A stretch of DNA of 64,000 nt from an uncultured Bacteroides sp. (GCF_900547205.1 NZ_URFY01000020.1:1-64000); one strand, 5' to 3'; shown: positions 1 to 8,634, counted from the stretch's first letter. A program made the numbers and translations. Notes: a model not told the origin generated them from the sequence alone.

Positions 1-196
1 GCCATTAGCATATTGGCACATTAGCACATTGATAAATTGTTCAACTCCGCAAGGATATGAAACCACCGCCCTCTCCCCCTTAATAAACGCCAAATAATGT
101 AAAACCCCTAAACTTTAAAATCAGACGTCTGTTGTTGTGGGAAATTCGACGGGGAAACTCCCCGCCGCCCTAAACCTTTAATATAACAAAATTAGT
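1..196. other. Upstream region of the gad cluster
   Basis: No gene is visible. The far left carries short repeats of the type TTGGCACATTAGCACATTG (about 13-32), which look like low-complexity drift. A small hairpin, CGGGG-aaact-CCCCG at 150-164, lies about 33 nt before the gadB start and would sit in the mRNA leader; it has no T-run. I could not assign a confident -33/-7 promoter pair. Confidence 0.4.
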
Positions 197-1639
197 ATGG
201 AAGATTTAAATTTCAGAAAAGGTGATGCAAAAACAGATGCGTTTGGTTCAGACAGAATGTTACAGCCCTCTCCCGTAGAGAGAATCCCCGATGGGCCTAC
301 AACCCCCGAAATTGCCTATCAGATGGTGAAAGACGAAACATTTGCCCAAACCCAGCCACGCCTGAATCTGGCCACTTTCGTCACCACCTATATGGACGAT
401 TATGCCACCAAATTGATGAACGAAGCCATCAACATCAACTACATTGATGAAACGGAATATCCGCGCATCGCAGTGATGAACGGTAAATGTATCAACATCG
501 TTGCCAACCTGTGGAACTCTCCCGAAAAAGACACTTGGAAAACAGGTGCGCTGGCTATCGGTTCTTCGGAAGCTTGTATGCTGGGTGGCGTAGCTGCTTG
601 GCTGCGCTGGCGCAAGAAAAGACAAGCTCAGGGCAAACCGTTCGACAAACCTAACTTTGTAATCTCAACAGGTTTCCAGGTAGTTTGGGAGAAGTTTGCA
701 CAGCTATGGCAGATTGAAATGCGTGAAGTGCCTTTGACCCTCGAAAAGACCACGCTCGACCCCGAAGAAGCCTTGAAGATGTGTGACGAGAACACCATCT
801 GCATCGTGCCCATCCAAGGTGTGACGTGGACCGGACTGAACGACGACGTGGAAGCACTCGACCAAGCACTCGATGCTTACAACGCCAAGACCGGCTATGA
901 CATACCTATCCACGTAGACGCTGCCAGTGGCGGCTTCATCCTTCCTTTCCTCTATCCGGAAAAGAAATGGGACTTCCGCCTCAAATGGGTGCTTTCCATC
1001 AGCGTATCCGGTCATAAGTTCGGTCTGGTATATCCGGGACTCGGCTGGGTGGTATGGAAAGGCAAAGAATATCTGCCCGAAGAAATGTCCTTCAGCGTAA
1101 ATTATCTGGGAGCTAACATCACTCAGGTAGGTTTGAACTTCTCCCGTCCTGCCGCTCAGATTCTGGGTCAGTACTACCAATTCATCCGTTTGGGATTCCA
1201 AGGATACAAAGAAGTGCAGTACAACTCCTTGAAGATTGCCCAGTATATCCACGACGAGATTGCCAAGATGGTTCCGTTCGTCAACTACTCCGAAGATGTA
1301 GTGAACCCGCTGTTCATCTGGTACTTGAAGCCTGAGTATGCTCAATCGGCAAAATGGACTTTGTACGACCTGCAAGACAAACTGGCTCAGCACGGTTGGA
1401 TGGTTCCGGCTTACACATTGCCTTCCAAACTCGACGATTATGTAGTGATGCGTGTCGTTGTCCGCCAAGGATTCAGCCGAGACATGGCAGATATGCTGCT
1501 AGGCGACATCAACAACGCCATTGCCGAACTTGAAAAACTGGAATACCCCACTCCTACCCGTATGGCTCAGGACAAGAATCTTCCGGTAGAAGCAAAAATG
1601 TTCAACCATGGCGGCCGTCGTCACAAAACAGAAAAATAA
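197..1639 (+). CDS. gadB: Glutamate decarboxylase
   Basis: This is a pyridoxal-phosphate enzyme converting L-glutamate to GABA and CO2 with consumption of a cytoplasmic proton, the core of glutamate-dependent acid resistance. At 480 aa it is slightly longer than the 466-aa E. coli GadB. Fold-type I landmarks are present: the cofactor-binding stretch HVDAASGG with Asp241, and the Schiff-base lysine in SGHKFG at Lys274. The enzyme covers the whole reading frame without interruption. The ATG at 197 is the only start that keeps the usual N-terminal helix region. glsA follows after only three bases, so the two are co-transcribed. Identity is very secure; pH activation and GABA output are family knowledge. 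Confidence 0.97.
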   Translation: MEDLNFRKGDAKTDAFGSDRMLQPSPVERIPDGPTTPEIAYQMVKDETFAQTQPRLNLATFVTTYMDDYATKLMNEAININYIDETEYPRIAVMNGKCINIVANLWNSPEKDTWKTGALAIGSSEACMLGGVAAWLRWRKKRQAQGKPFDKPNFVISTGFQVVWEKFAQLWQIEMREVPLTLEKTTLDPEEALKMCDENTICIVPIQGVTWTGLNDDVEALDQALDAYNAKTGYDIPIHVDAASGGFILPFLYPEKKWDFRLKWVLSISVSGHKFGLVYPGLGWVVWKGKEYLPEEMSFSVNYLGANITQVGLNFSRPAAQILGQYYQFIRLGFQGYKEVQYNSLKIAQYIHDEIAKMVPFVNYSEDVVNPLFIWYLKPEYAQSAKWTLYDLQDKLAQHGWMVPAYTLPSKLDDYVVMRVVVRQGFSRDMADMLLGDINNAIAELEKLEYPTPTRMAQDKNLPVEAKMFNHGGRRHKTEK

Positions 1640-1642
1640 CTT

Positions 1643-2608
1643 ATGGATCAGAAAGTAACACTCGCTCAATTGAAAGATGTGGTACAGGAGGCATACGAGC
1701 AGGTAAAGAGCAATACTGGCGGCAAGAACGCCGACTATATCCCTTACCTCGCCAATGTCGACAAAGATCTCTTTGGAATTAGTGTCTGCCTGCTCGACGG
1801 GCAGACCATCCATGTGGGAGACACCGACTACCGCTTCGGCATCGAATCCGTATCGAAAGTTCATACGGCTATTCTGGCATTGCGCCAATATGGTGCGAAG
1901 GAGATTCTGGACAAGATTGGTGCCGACGCCACCGGATTGCCCTTCAACTCCATCATCGCCATCCTGCTTGAGAACGACCATCCGTCTACTCCGCTAGTGA
2001 ACGCCGGTGCCATCGCCGCTTGCAGCATGGTGAAGCCACTGGGAGATTCGGCAAAGAAATGGGATGCCATCGTGGAGAACGTGACCGACTTGTGCGGAAG
2101 CGCTCCCCAGTTGATTGAAGAACTGTATAAATCCGAATCGGATACGAACTTCAACAACCGCTCCATTGCGTGGCTGCTGAAGAACTATAATCGCATCTAC
2201 GACGATCCGGATATGTCGCTCGACCTTTATACGCGTCAGTGTTCATTGGGAGTTACTGCTTCGCAGCTTTCCATCGCTGCCGGAACAATTGCCAACGGCG
2301 GTGTGAATCCGGTGACGAAGAAAGAAGTTTTCGACTCCAGCCTTGCTCCTAAAATCACGGCAATGATTGCCGCAGTAGGTTTCTACGAGCATACGGGCGA
2401 CTGGATGTACACTTCGGGGATTCCTGCCAAGACTGGCGTAGGCGGTGGCGTGATGGGTATATTGCCCGGACAATTCGGCATCGCTGCGTTCGCTCCTCCT
2501 TTGGACGGATCGGGCAACTCGGTAAAGGCACAGTTGGCTATCCAGTACATCATGAATAAATTAGGATTGAATGTATTTGGTGATAACCGTCTGACTGTGA
2601 CTGATTAA
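1643..2608 (+). CDS. glsA: Glutaminase A
   Basis: It hydrolyses glutamine to glutamate and ammonia in the cytoplasm. The 321-aa protein matches the serine beta-lactamase-like glutaminase family (about 310 aa). The Ser-x-x-Lys catalytic motif is seen as SVSK (Ser69, Lys72), and the family block NAGAIA follows around residue 122. The gene starts 3 nt after the gadB stop, indicating one transcript. Ammonia release itself neutralises protons, and the product glutamate feeds GadB, so the pairing makes sense as an acid-resistance unit. The transcript ends at the hairpin at 2640-2674. Confidence 0.96.
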   Translation: MDQKVTLAQLKDVVQEAYEQVKSNTGGKNADYIPYLANVDKDLFGISVCLLDGQTIHVGDTDYRFGIESVSKVHTAILALRQYGAKEILDKIGADATGLPFNSIIAILLENDHPSTPLVNAGAIAACSMVKPLGDSAKKWDAIVENVTDLCGSAPQLIEELYKSESDTNFNNRSIAWLLKNYNRIYDDPDMSLDLYTRQCSLGVTASQLSIAAGTIANGGVNPVTKKEVFDSSLAPKITAMIAAVGFYEHTGDWMYTSGIPAKTGVGGGVMGILPGQFGIAAFAPPLDGSGNSVKAQLAIQYIMNKLGLNVFGDNRLTVTD

Positions 2609-2639
2609 ATTTTTTCTATCTCTCTTTATGAAAAAAGCG

Positions 2640-2674
2640 AAGGTTGCTACCTCACGGGGTGGCAACCTTTTTTT
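2640..2674. terminator. Bidirectional terminator between glsA and the channel gene
   Basis: A 12-bp stem (AAGGTTGCTACC at 2640-2651 with GGTGGCAACCTT at 2658-2669, one G-U pair) is followed by seven T on the plus strand. On the minus strand a T-run follows as well. The stop codon of the minus-strand channel gene (2652-2654) lies in the loop, so this element ends both convergent transcripts. Confidence 0.9.
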
Positions 2675-3392
2675 GTTGTTGTTCTTCTTTCTTCTCATCC
2701 TCTTTTTTCCGTTTCTCCGACTTCTCCACCAGATTGGTGATATAGACCGTAAAGACAGGAAACATCATCAAGCCCAAAGCCGCCAGCACTATGGAAAGTA
2801 CCTTTCCGGTTGCCGTTTGCGCTATGATGTTCGACCCCACAGTGGTGACATCCATCCATGCCCACCACAAAGCGTCGCCGTAGTTGCTCACCAAAGGATT
2901 CACTTTATGCTCGAACACAAAGAATGCCAGACTGGAGAAATAAACCGTAGCGAGCAACGTCACCAGATAAGAGACGAACAAGCTCGAAGCCCGGCTGTAA
3001 GTGAGCCAGCCCACCACGATGGCGAGCGCATACCCTCCCCTCACCAAGGGAATGAAGCGAAGCAAGTAGGTGACTTCGGGCGAAAAGGTCCAGCCATAAT
3101 AGGCGATAATATTCTGGTAGGGGATGGAAACCAACAGAAAGATGAAGTGCGTACGGAGATAACGCCCTTTATGCTCCGCCAGAAAAAACTCCAGAACAAA
3201 GTCGAAAAGAAACCAGAGGCAAATCCACAACTGCACCTTCATATACGAAGGTTGCGTGTAGAAAGGAATTCCCTCAAAAGTATCCACCGAAATACTAATG
3301 ACCAGAGAAAGGGACAATATTAATATGATAACATGGAGAACACCATAAATCCCCTGCTTCATTAAAACAAAATCGGAAAGCGCTGATTTCAT
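2652..3392 (-). CDS. Voltage-gated-like cation (potassium) channel
   Basis: A 246-aa inner-membrane protein with about six hydrophobic segments followed by a charged, Lys/Glu/Gln-rich cytoplasmic tail from about residue 222. It has the layout of the ion-transport superfamily: an S4-like stretch with spaced arginines (LLRFIPLVRGG, about 108-118), a pore helix (DALWWAWMDVT) and a filter-like TTVGSNI at 183-189. The filter departs from the classical TVGYG, so ion selectivity is uncertain. An ion channel sits among the gad genes in several Bacteroides, which suggests a role in charge balance during acid stress; that role is inference. The gene is transcribed toward glsA and shares the 3393-3608 region with gadC. 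Confidence 0.82.
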   Translation of the reverse strand: MKSALSDFVLMKQGIYGVLHVIILILSLSLVISISVDTFEGIPFYTQPSYMKVQLWICLWFLFDFVLEFFLAEHKGRYLRTHFIFLLVSIPYQNIIAYYGWTFSPEVTYLLRFIPLVRGGYALAIVVGWLTYSRASSLFVSYLVTLLATVYFSSLAFFVFEHKVNPLVSNYGDALWWAWMDVTTVGSNIIAQTATGKVLSIVLAALGLMMFPVFTVYITNLVEKSEKRKKEDEKKEEQQQKKVATP

Positions 3393-3608
3393 AACTGCCT
3401 AGTTTATACTATTATGGTACTTATGTGATTTATAAAACTTAGGAACAATCAACAAAAGCGATTGTTTCGACAGAAGCGGACGGAGGTTGAAAAAAGGCCG
3501 ATTCACCGATGTTAATTAACGAACTTTGAAGGGGAACGTGAAAACATCTTATGCTAAACGTTGTTTATACACTGACTTTAAAACATTTTTCACTTAAAAC
3601 CTTAACTT
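3393..3608. promoter_or_regulatory. Divergent control region between the channel gene and gadC
   Basis: These 216 bases separate two divergent genes and must hold both promoters. The sequence is AT-rich before gadC. I found no clean TTTG/TAnnTTTG pair and no strong hairpin, so promoter positions are not assigned. Confidence 0.4.
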
Positions 3609-5282
3609 ATGGCAAATATTAAAAATGCAGTGAAGCTGGGAGTATTCACCCTAGCTATCATGAACGTTACAGCGGTAGTGTCTTTGCGTGGGCTACCAGC
3701 CGAGGCCGTATATGGAATGAGCTCGGCCTTTTATTATCTTTTTGCAGCTATCGTGTTTCTTATCCCTACATCGCTCGTTGCAGCAGAGCTGGCGGCTATG
3801 TTTCAGGATAAACAGGGTGGTGTGTTCCGGTGGGTAGGCGAAGCCTACGGCAAGAAACTGGGATTCCTCGCCATCTGGGTGCAATGGATTGAAAGTACCA
3901 TCTGGTATCCGACGGTATTGACATTCGGTGCGGTATCCATCGCCTTTATCGGTATGAACGACGTGCATGATATGTCACTGGCAAACAACAAGTATTACAC
4001 GCTTGTAGTCGTACTTATCATCTACTGGCTGGCTACCTTCATTTCGCTGAAAGGCATGAGCTGGGTGGGTAAAGTAGCCAAAATCGGCGGTATGGTCGGC
4101 ACCATTATTCCGGCTGCCCTGCTGATTATCCTCGGCATCATTTATCTGGCAACCGGCGGACACTCCAATATGGACTTCCACAGTAGCTTCTTCCCCGATT
4201 TCACCAACTTCGATAATGTGGTGCTTGCTGCCAGTATCTTCCTGTTTTATGCAGGTATGGAGATGGGCGGTATCCACGTGAAAGACGTAGATAATCCGTC
4301 CAAGAACTACCCGAAAGCAGTATTTATCGGTGCGCTCATCACAGTGCTTATCTTCGTGCTGGGTACTTTCGCACTGGGTGTCATCATCCCTGCCAAAGAC
4401 ATCAACCTGACTCAGAGTTTGCTTGTCGGCTTCGATAATTACTTCAAGTATATCCATGCTTCTTGGTTGTCACCTATCATCGCCATCGCTCTGGCGTTTG
4501 GAGTATTGGCAGGTGTGCTGACGTGGGTTGCAGGTCCGTCAAAAGGTATCTTCGCTGTGGGTAAAGCGGGTTATATGCCTCCGTTCTTCCAGAAAACAAA
4601 TAAGCTGGGAGTGCAGAAGAATATCCTGTTCGTGCAGGGGTTGGCGGTAACGGTATTGAGTTTGCTGTTCGTCGTGATGCCTTCTGTGCAGAGTTTCTAT
4701 CAGATTCTTTCGCAGTTGACAGTCATTCTCTACCTTATTATGTATCTGTTGATGTTCTCCGGAGCCATCGCACTTCGCTATAAGATGAAGAAGCTCAACC
4801 GTCCGTTCCGCATCGGTAAGTCGGGCAACGGCTTGATGTGGTTTGTAGGCGGACTCGGTTTCTGCGGATCATTGCTGGCGTTTATACTTAGCTTCATCCC
4901 GCCGAGCCAGATTTCTACGGGTAGCAATACGGTTTGGTTCTCGGTATTGATTATCGGTGCTATCGTGGTTGTCGTTGCTCCGTTTATCATCTATGCCGCA
5001 AAGAAGCCGTCGTGGGTAGATCCTAACTCAAACTTCGAACCGTTCCACTGGGAGGTAAATGCTCAGCCAGCCGTTGCCGGTGTAGCTGCAAGTAGCACGG
5101 GCGAGATTCATCCTGCTTCTTCCACCACTCCTATCAGTTCCAGCAATCCCGGTTCGGTAGGTTCGGGAGCAGCCAATTCGAGCATCAAAGCCTCAGCTAC
5201 AGGTGCTTCATCTCCGGCATCTCCCACATCTCCGGCATCTCCCAGAAATGGAAACATAAACAAGGATGCACCAAAGCCCTAG
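3609..5282 (+). CDS. gadC: Glutamate:GABA antiporter
   Basis: An APC-superfamily transporter (557 aa) exchanging external glutamate for internal GABA across the inner membrane. About twelve hydrophobic segments run from residue 10 to about 470. The soluble C-terminus includes WVDPNSNFEPFHWEVN, resembling the start of the E. coli GadC C-plug that closes the pore at neutral pH. Beyond about residue 495 the protein continues with some 60 residues of Ser/Ala/Pro/Thr-rich low-complexity sequence, including repeated SPASPTSPASP, so it is longer than the 511-aa E. coli protein. It stands alone after the divergent channel gene and ends at the hairpin at 5324-5381. Confidence 0.95.
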   Translation: MANIKNAVKLGVFTLAIMNVTAVVSLRGLPAEAVYGMSSAFYYLFAAIVFLIPTSLVAAELAAMFQDKQGGVFRWVGEAYGKKLGFLAIWVQWIESTIWYPTVLTFGAVSIAFIGMNDVHDMSLANNKYYTLVVVLIIYWLATFISLKGMSWVGKVAKIGGMVGTIIPAALLIILGIIYLATGGHSNMDFHSSFFPDFTNFDNVVLAASIFLFYAGMEMGGIHVKDVDNPSKNYPKAVFIGALITVLIFVLGTFALGVIIPAKDINLTQSLLVGFDNYFKYIHASWLSPIIAIALAFGVLAGVLTWVAGPSKGIFAVGKAGYMPPFFQKTNKLGVQKNILFVQGLAVTVLSLLFVVMPSVQSFYQILSQLTVILYLIMYLLMFSGAIALRYKMKKLNRPFRIGKSGNGLMWFVGGLGFCGSLLAFILSFIPPSQISTGSNTVWFSVLIIGAIVVVVAPFIIYAAKKPSWVDPNSNFEPFHWEVNAQPAVAGVAASSTGEIHPASSTTPISSSNPGSVGSGAANSSIKASATGASSPASPTSPASPRNGNINKDAPKP

Positions 5283-5323
5283 CGACTGAACAGCATCTTT
5301 AACTGTAGTAATTTTGCAGAGTG

Positions 5324-5381
5324 TGTCCGAAAAGTATGTAAGCTCCAAAAGCAGACATTACTTTCCGGACAATCTCTTTTT
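5324..5381 (+). terminator. Terminator after gadC
   Basis: A 13-bp stem with one wobble pair (5324-5336 with 5359-5371) is followed by CTCTTTTT. It lies 42 nt after the gadC stop. The convergent histidine-kinase gene ends at 5398, so it may also serve that strand. Confidence 0.75.
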
Positions 5382-5397
5382 ATATCAACTAGGTTAC

Positions 5398-6642
5398 TTA
5401 TTTGCTTATCTCCTGTTTCGCCGTCATGGGCAGTACAAACCAGAAAGTGGAACCTTTGCCTACTTCCGATTCTAATCCGGCCTTTCCGTCGAGTTCACTG
5501 ATAATCCGTTGCGAAAGTGTCAGGCCAAGCCCCGTTCCGGGCACTTCTCTATCCAGCTTCTTAAAATGCGAGAATATCGAGTTTTGTTCTTCTTTGGGTA
5601 TGCCGATACCCGTATCCGAAACGTAGAAATAGACTTTATCCGTCCCTTCCATCCGGCAACCGAAACGGATTTCACCCTCATGGGTGAATTTTATCGAATT
5701 GTTCAGCAAGTTCGATATTACCTGACTGATGCGCTGCCGTTCCGAATGCATCATGATTGGTTCCATGTGCGACTCGCATATCAACTTCACCGACGGCTTA
5801 TCATTCAATTTCATCCGATAGACCCCATCCAGTTCTCTCAGTAAGTCGTTGACGTCAAACTCCGAATAGGTAAAATTCGTATTTCCTGCATCAATCTGCG
5901 AAAGATCAAAGATATCATTGACCAGACGCAACAGACGTTCGTTGTTCTCGGCAATGATGTCGACATACATTTTCTTCTCTTCTTCGGTGGTAGCCGTAGC
6001 CATCAATCCCGAAAATCCGACAATCGCATTCAGCGGAGTACGCACTTCGTGACTCATATTGGCTATAAAAGCGGACTTCAACTTCTCGGCAGAGATGGAA
6101 TTCTCTCTTTCCATATCCAGCAGCCTCTGCATATTTTTCATTTCCGTCACATCATACACGGTCAGCAGCATATGGTCTTTTCCTTTTACATTGAGATATG
6201 TACCAGAGACGGAAACATCGCATGGGGTCACCGTTTTTTCATCACTGCTCAGCAGTTTCATGGAGGCTTCCAGCTTTTTGAAGTTTGCCTTTGCACGAAA
6301 AGCTTTGCCTATCGCCATGCGGATGCAGCACAGCTTACACTGTTCATTCTTGCCACATTCACCAGCCGCAATGGCATTTCGGCAATGTAGTAGTTCGCCT
6401 ACTCTTTTCGTCATTCCATCTTGGGGCACAGGGAGTCCGTTGAGCGAGTAATAATTGGTCTTTTGAACTACAAAATCGGTATCTATCAATAAGAAGTAAG
6501 CATTGATATTTTGTAGAACAATAGTAGATTGTTGGTTTTTAGCCTCTTTCTCTATCAGATCTTTCTTCACCGACCGATACTTTACCTTTGTATATATAAG
6601 GTAGAGGGCTAAAATAGCTATAATAAACATCAATAATTCCAT
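5398..6642 (-). CDS. Membrane-anchored PAS sensor histidine kinase
   Basis: A 414-aa orphan sensor kinase. One N-terminal membrane helix (about 3-20) is followed by a PAS-like domain (about 35-165), a dimerisation domain with the H-box around His198 (MSHEVRTPL), and a HATPase_c domain with the N-box and the glycine boxes DTGIGIP and GTGLGL. No receiver domain is attached and no regulator gene adjoins. The PAS region has a cysteine cluster (CGKNEQCKLCCIR and an earlier Cys) that could bind a metal or iron-sulfur cluster or sense redox. It lies convergent to gadC and upstream of the tRNA. A link to acid stress is only positional. Confidence 0.88.
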   Translation of the reverse strand: MELLMFIIAILALYLIYTKVKYRSVKKDLIEKEAKNQQSTIVLQNINAYFLLIDTDFVVQKTNYYSLNGLPVPQDGMTKRVGELLHCRNAIAAGECGKNEQCKLCCIRMAIGKAFRAKANFKKLEASMKLLSSDEKTVTPCDVSVSGTYLNVKGKDHMLLTVYDVTEMKNMQRLLDMERENSISAEKLKSAFIANMSHEVRTPLNAIVGFSGLMATATTEEEKKMYVDIIAENNERLLRLVNDIFDLSQIDAGNTNFTYSEFDVNDLLRELDGVYRMKLNDKPSVKLICESHMEPIMMHSERQRISQVISNLLNNSIKFTHEGEIRFGCRMEGTDKVYFYVSDTGIGIPKEEQNSIFSHFKKLDREVPGTGLGLTLSQRIISELDGKAGLESEVGKGSTFWFVLPMTAKQEISK

Positions 6643-6798
6643 TGCATTAGAACCCTTTTATATTGTTTGTATGGTTTGAGAGCGTAAATTTATAAAAAAT
6701 GCCGGATATTTTAATCTTTTACCTACATAATTATTCTACCAAAAGAACGAGAATATCACCCTACTTCAGATAATGATAAAAAAATTCGTGCCGAGCTA

Positions 6799-6828
6799 TT
6801 GCGGAATTAAAAAATATATCTATCTTTG
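6799..6828 (+). promoter_or_regulatory. Promoter of tRNA-Phe
   Basis: A Bacteroides-type promoter: TTG at 6799-6801, a 19-bp spacer, and TATCTTTG (TAnnTTTG) at 6821-6828. It ends 17 bases before the tRNA. Confidence 0.8.
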
Positions 6829-6845
6829 CACCCGCAAACAAGCAA

Positions 6846-6918
6846 GGTGCCATAGCTCAGTTGGTAGAGCAAAGGACTGAAAATCCTTGTGTCCCCGGTT
6901 CGATTCCTGGTGGCACCA
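6846..6918 (+). tRNA. tRNA-Phe (GAA)
   Basis: A complete 73-nt cloverleaf. The acceptor GGTGCCA pairs with TGGCACC, the discriminator is A6918, the anticodon loop is CTGAAAA with anticodon GAA, and the T-loop is GGTTCGATTCC. The CCA end is not encoded. The gene lies just before a tyrosine integrase reading in the same direction, the usual arrangement when an element has integrated at a tRNA 3' end. Confidence 0.98.
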
Positions 6919-6942
6919 CAATCGATTCAGATTATTTTGGTT

Positions 6943-6980
6943 AAACCCTTGAATTAGAGATAATTCAAGGGTTTCTTTTT
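6943..6980 (+). terminator. Terminator after tRNA-Phe
   Basis: A perfect 14-bp stem (6943-6956 with 6961-6974), GAGA loop, then C and five T. It closes the tRNA transcript and shields the integrase region from read-through. Whether it is host or element DNA depends on the true attachment core. Confidence 0.92.
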
Positions 6981-7031
6981 ATCCCTCCATACGCAATTTA
7001 GTTCATATTAGAGTATTTGAAATCGGTTAAT

Positions 7032-7066
7032 TCAGTGGTCTTTTCTAAGCCATATAAAAAAGCCAC
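7032..7066 (+). repeat. Integrase-proximal repeat, copy 1
   Basis: Starts TCAGTGGTCTTTTCTA and ends TATAAAAAAGCCAC. The same two end blocks recur at 7262-7308 with a longer centre. Candidate integrase arm or excisionase site. Confidence 0.55.
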
Positions 7067-7261
7067 AAAATACATCATACTTCACTGTTATTCAGAAATT
7101 TACAAATCTCATCTTTAGGAGCAAAAAAGTAGTTTTGCACACCTGTTCGAATGAAACGAAAAAATGTAAGGAAATGAAAAATTATTCTTTTTTCGGGAAC
7201 TTTTTTACTTGTATAAACAAGGAATTGAACCGAGGATACAAAAGGCACTATGAACCAAAAA

Positions 7262-7308
7262 TCAGTGGTTTTTCTATGGCTTTTTCGATATCCCTATAAA
7301 AAAGCCAC
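7262..7308 (+). repeat. Integrase-proximal repeat, copy 2
   Basis: Starts TCAGTGGTTTTTCTAT and ends CTATAAAAAAGCCAC, the ends being imperfect inverted repeats. It lies 88 nt before the integrase start and may also touch its promoter. Confidence 0.55.
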
Positions 7309-7395
7309 CGAATTTAATATTTTCTCACACTTGTTTTTCCGTAACAATCGGATTTGACGAAACAACTGAATGTACCACTTCTAAAAACAAAGGTC

Positions 7396-8631
7396 ATGAA
7401 ACAAGGAACAATGAACATTCTTTTTTTCGTTCTCAAAACGAAATTATTGAAAAACGGCGAAGCGCCAATTTTAATGCGTGTTACAATTAACGGTAATTAT
7501 GATGATGCCCGCATCCAAAGGAGCATACCTCTCAAACTTTGGAATGCTGCAAAAGGATGTAGCAAAGGAAAAGACAGAGCTTCTAATGAACTGAACAATT
7601 ACATTGCAGAACTAAGTGCACGTGCACTTGAAAAGCATAAAGAATTGCTGTTAGAACAAGCTTTGATCACTCCTACTTTAATATTGAAACGCGTATTTGG
7701 GAAAGATACGGAAATGCGCACGTTAATCGCTACCATGCAGGAAGGAATTAAAGAGATGGAAGCCGTGGTTAATATTGACTATGCACCTGTCACTATCAAC
7801 CGTTATAAGAATGTCGTGAGGAAACTGCAAAAGGCTATCCCCGAATTCTATGATAAAGAGGATATTACTTTCTATGAACTAAGTCCTGAGTTTATAAAAG
7901 CATTCGATTTATATTTAAAAACAGAAGCAAATTTATGTCGTAATACCATCGTCCGATATATGAAGTGCTTCAAAAGATTCACTAATATGGCTCTGGCAAG
8001 GGATTGGATGCGAACGAATCCTTTTTATGGATACAAGATGGAACAGGATGAAACAGACCCGATGTTTCTTACTTATGACGAACTGCAAGTCATTATGAAA
8101 AAAGAATTCACTGTACCACGTTTAGGACTGGTCAGAGATATTTTTGTCTTTGCTTGCTTCACTGGGCTGGCATTTTCAGACGTATCTACTCTTAACAAAG
8201 AAAACCTCATGCAGGATAACAATGGAGATTGGTGGATAAGAAAAGGAAGAATTAAATTGGAACGTCGTCGCAAAGCATCTTCTATCAGTAATGTTCCACT
8301 TCTCCCCGTCCCTCTCGCCATCTTAAAAAAATATGAGGACCATCCAAGATGCATAAAAAAGGGATGCTGCCTGCCTGTATTATGCAATCAGAAAATGAAC
8401 AGTTATCTCAAGGAAATTGCTGATTTCTGCGGAATTAAGAAAAACCTCACTACGCATACGGCCAGACATACGTTCGGCACTACTATCACACTTGCCAACA
8501 ATGTACCGTTACAAGACGTTTCTGCCATGTTGGGACATTCTTCCACACGCATGACCCAACATTATGCAAGAGTAATGAATTCCAGCATTAAAGAATCAAT
8601 GAACAATGTTAAGGAGCGCCTTGCAAGATAA
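7396..8631 (+). CDS. int: Tyrosine recombinase (IntDOT-like ICE integrase)
   Basis: It integrates and excises the element by strand exchange. I start it at the ATG at 7396 (AAAGG just upstream), giving 411 aa; an in-frame TTG at 7354 would add 14 residues without family support. Arm-binding and SAM-like core-binding domains fill about 1-215, the catalytic domain the rest. Visible catalytic residues are HTAR (His354, Arg357), GHS (His381) and nucleophile Tyr390 in MTQHYARV. The first arginine of the usual TGLR box is Ala259 (CFTGLAFSD); IntDOT likewise lacks this arginine, with serine at its residue 259. The neighbouring tRNA-Phe is the probable target. It ends at the terminator at 8635-8682. 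Confidence 0.93.
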   Translation: MKQGTMNILFFVLKTKLLKNGEAPILMRVTINGNYDDARIQRSIPLKLWNAAKGCSKGKDRASNELNNYIAELSARALEKHKELLLEQALITPTLILKRVFGKDTEMRTLIATMQEGIKEMEAVVNIDYAPVTINRYKNVVRKLQKAIPEFYDKEDITFYELSPEFIKAFDLYLKTEANLCRNTIVRYMKCFKRFTNMALARDWMRTNPFYGYKMEQDETDPMFLTYDELQVIMKKEFTVPRLGLVRDIFVFACFTGLAFSDVSTLNKENLMQDNNGDWWIRKGRIKLERRRKASSISNVPLLPVPLAILKKYEDHPRCIKKGCCLPVLCNQKMNSYLKEIADFCGIKKNLTTHTARHTFGTTITLANNVPLQDVSAMLGHSSTRMTQHYARVMNSSIKESMNNVKERLAR

Positions 8632-8634
8632 AAA

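Larger units (their letters stand above)
6981..7395. other. Left end of the ICE: candidate attachment and integrase-binding region
   Basis: An AT-rich non-coding stretch between the tRNA terminator and the integrase. It carries two copies of a pattern beginning TCAGTGGT and ending TATAAAAAAGCCAC (7032-7066 and 7262-7308). In the second copy the two ends are imperfect inverted repeats of each other. Such repeats beside an integrase are typical of arm-type or excision-protein binding sites. The attachment core itself cannot be set because the other end of the element is outside the window. Confidence 0.5.

Noticed and set aside
704..1468. 254-codon minus-strand frame within gadB
   Set aside because: Antisense shadow of a well-supported enzyme gene, with no plausible product.
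2628..3323. 231-codon plus-strand frame after glsA
   Set aside because: It spans the terminator and is antisense to the channel gene; its protein is a low-complexity, basic sequence.
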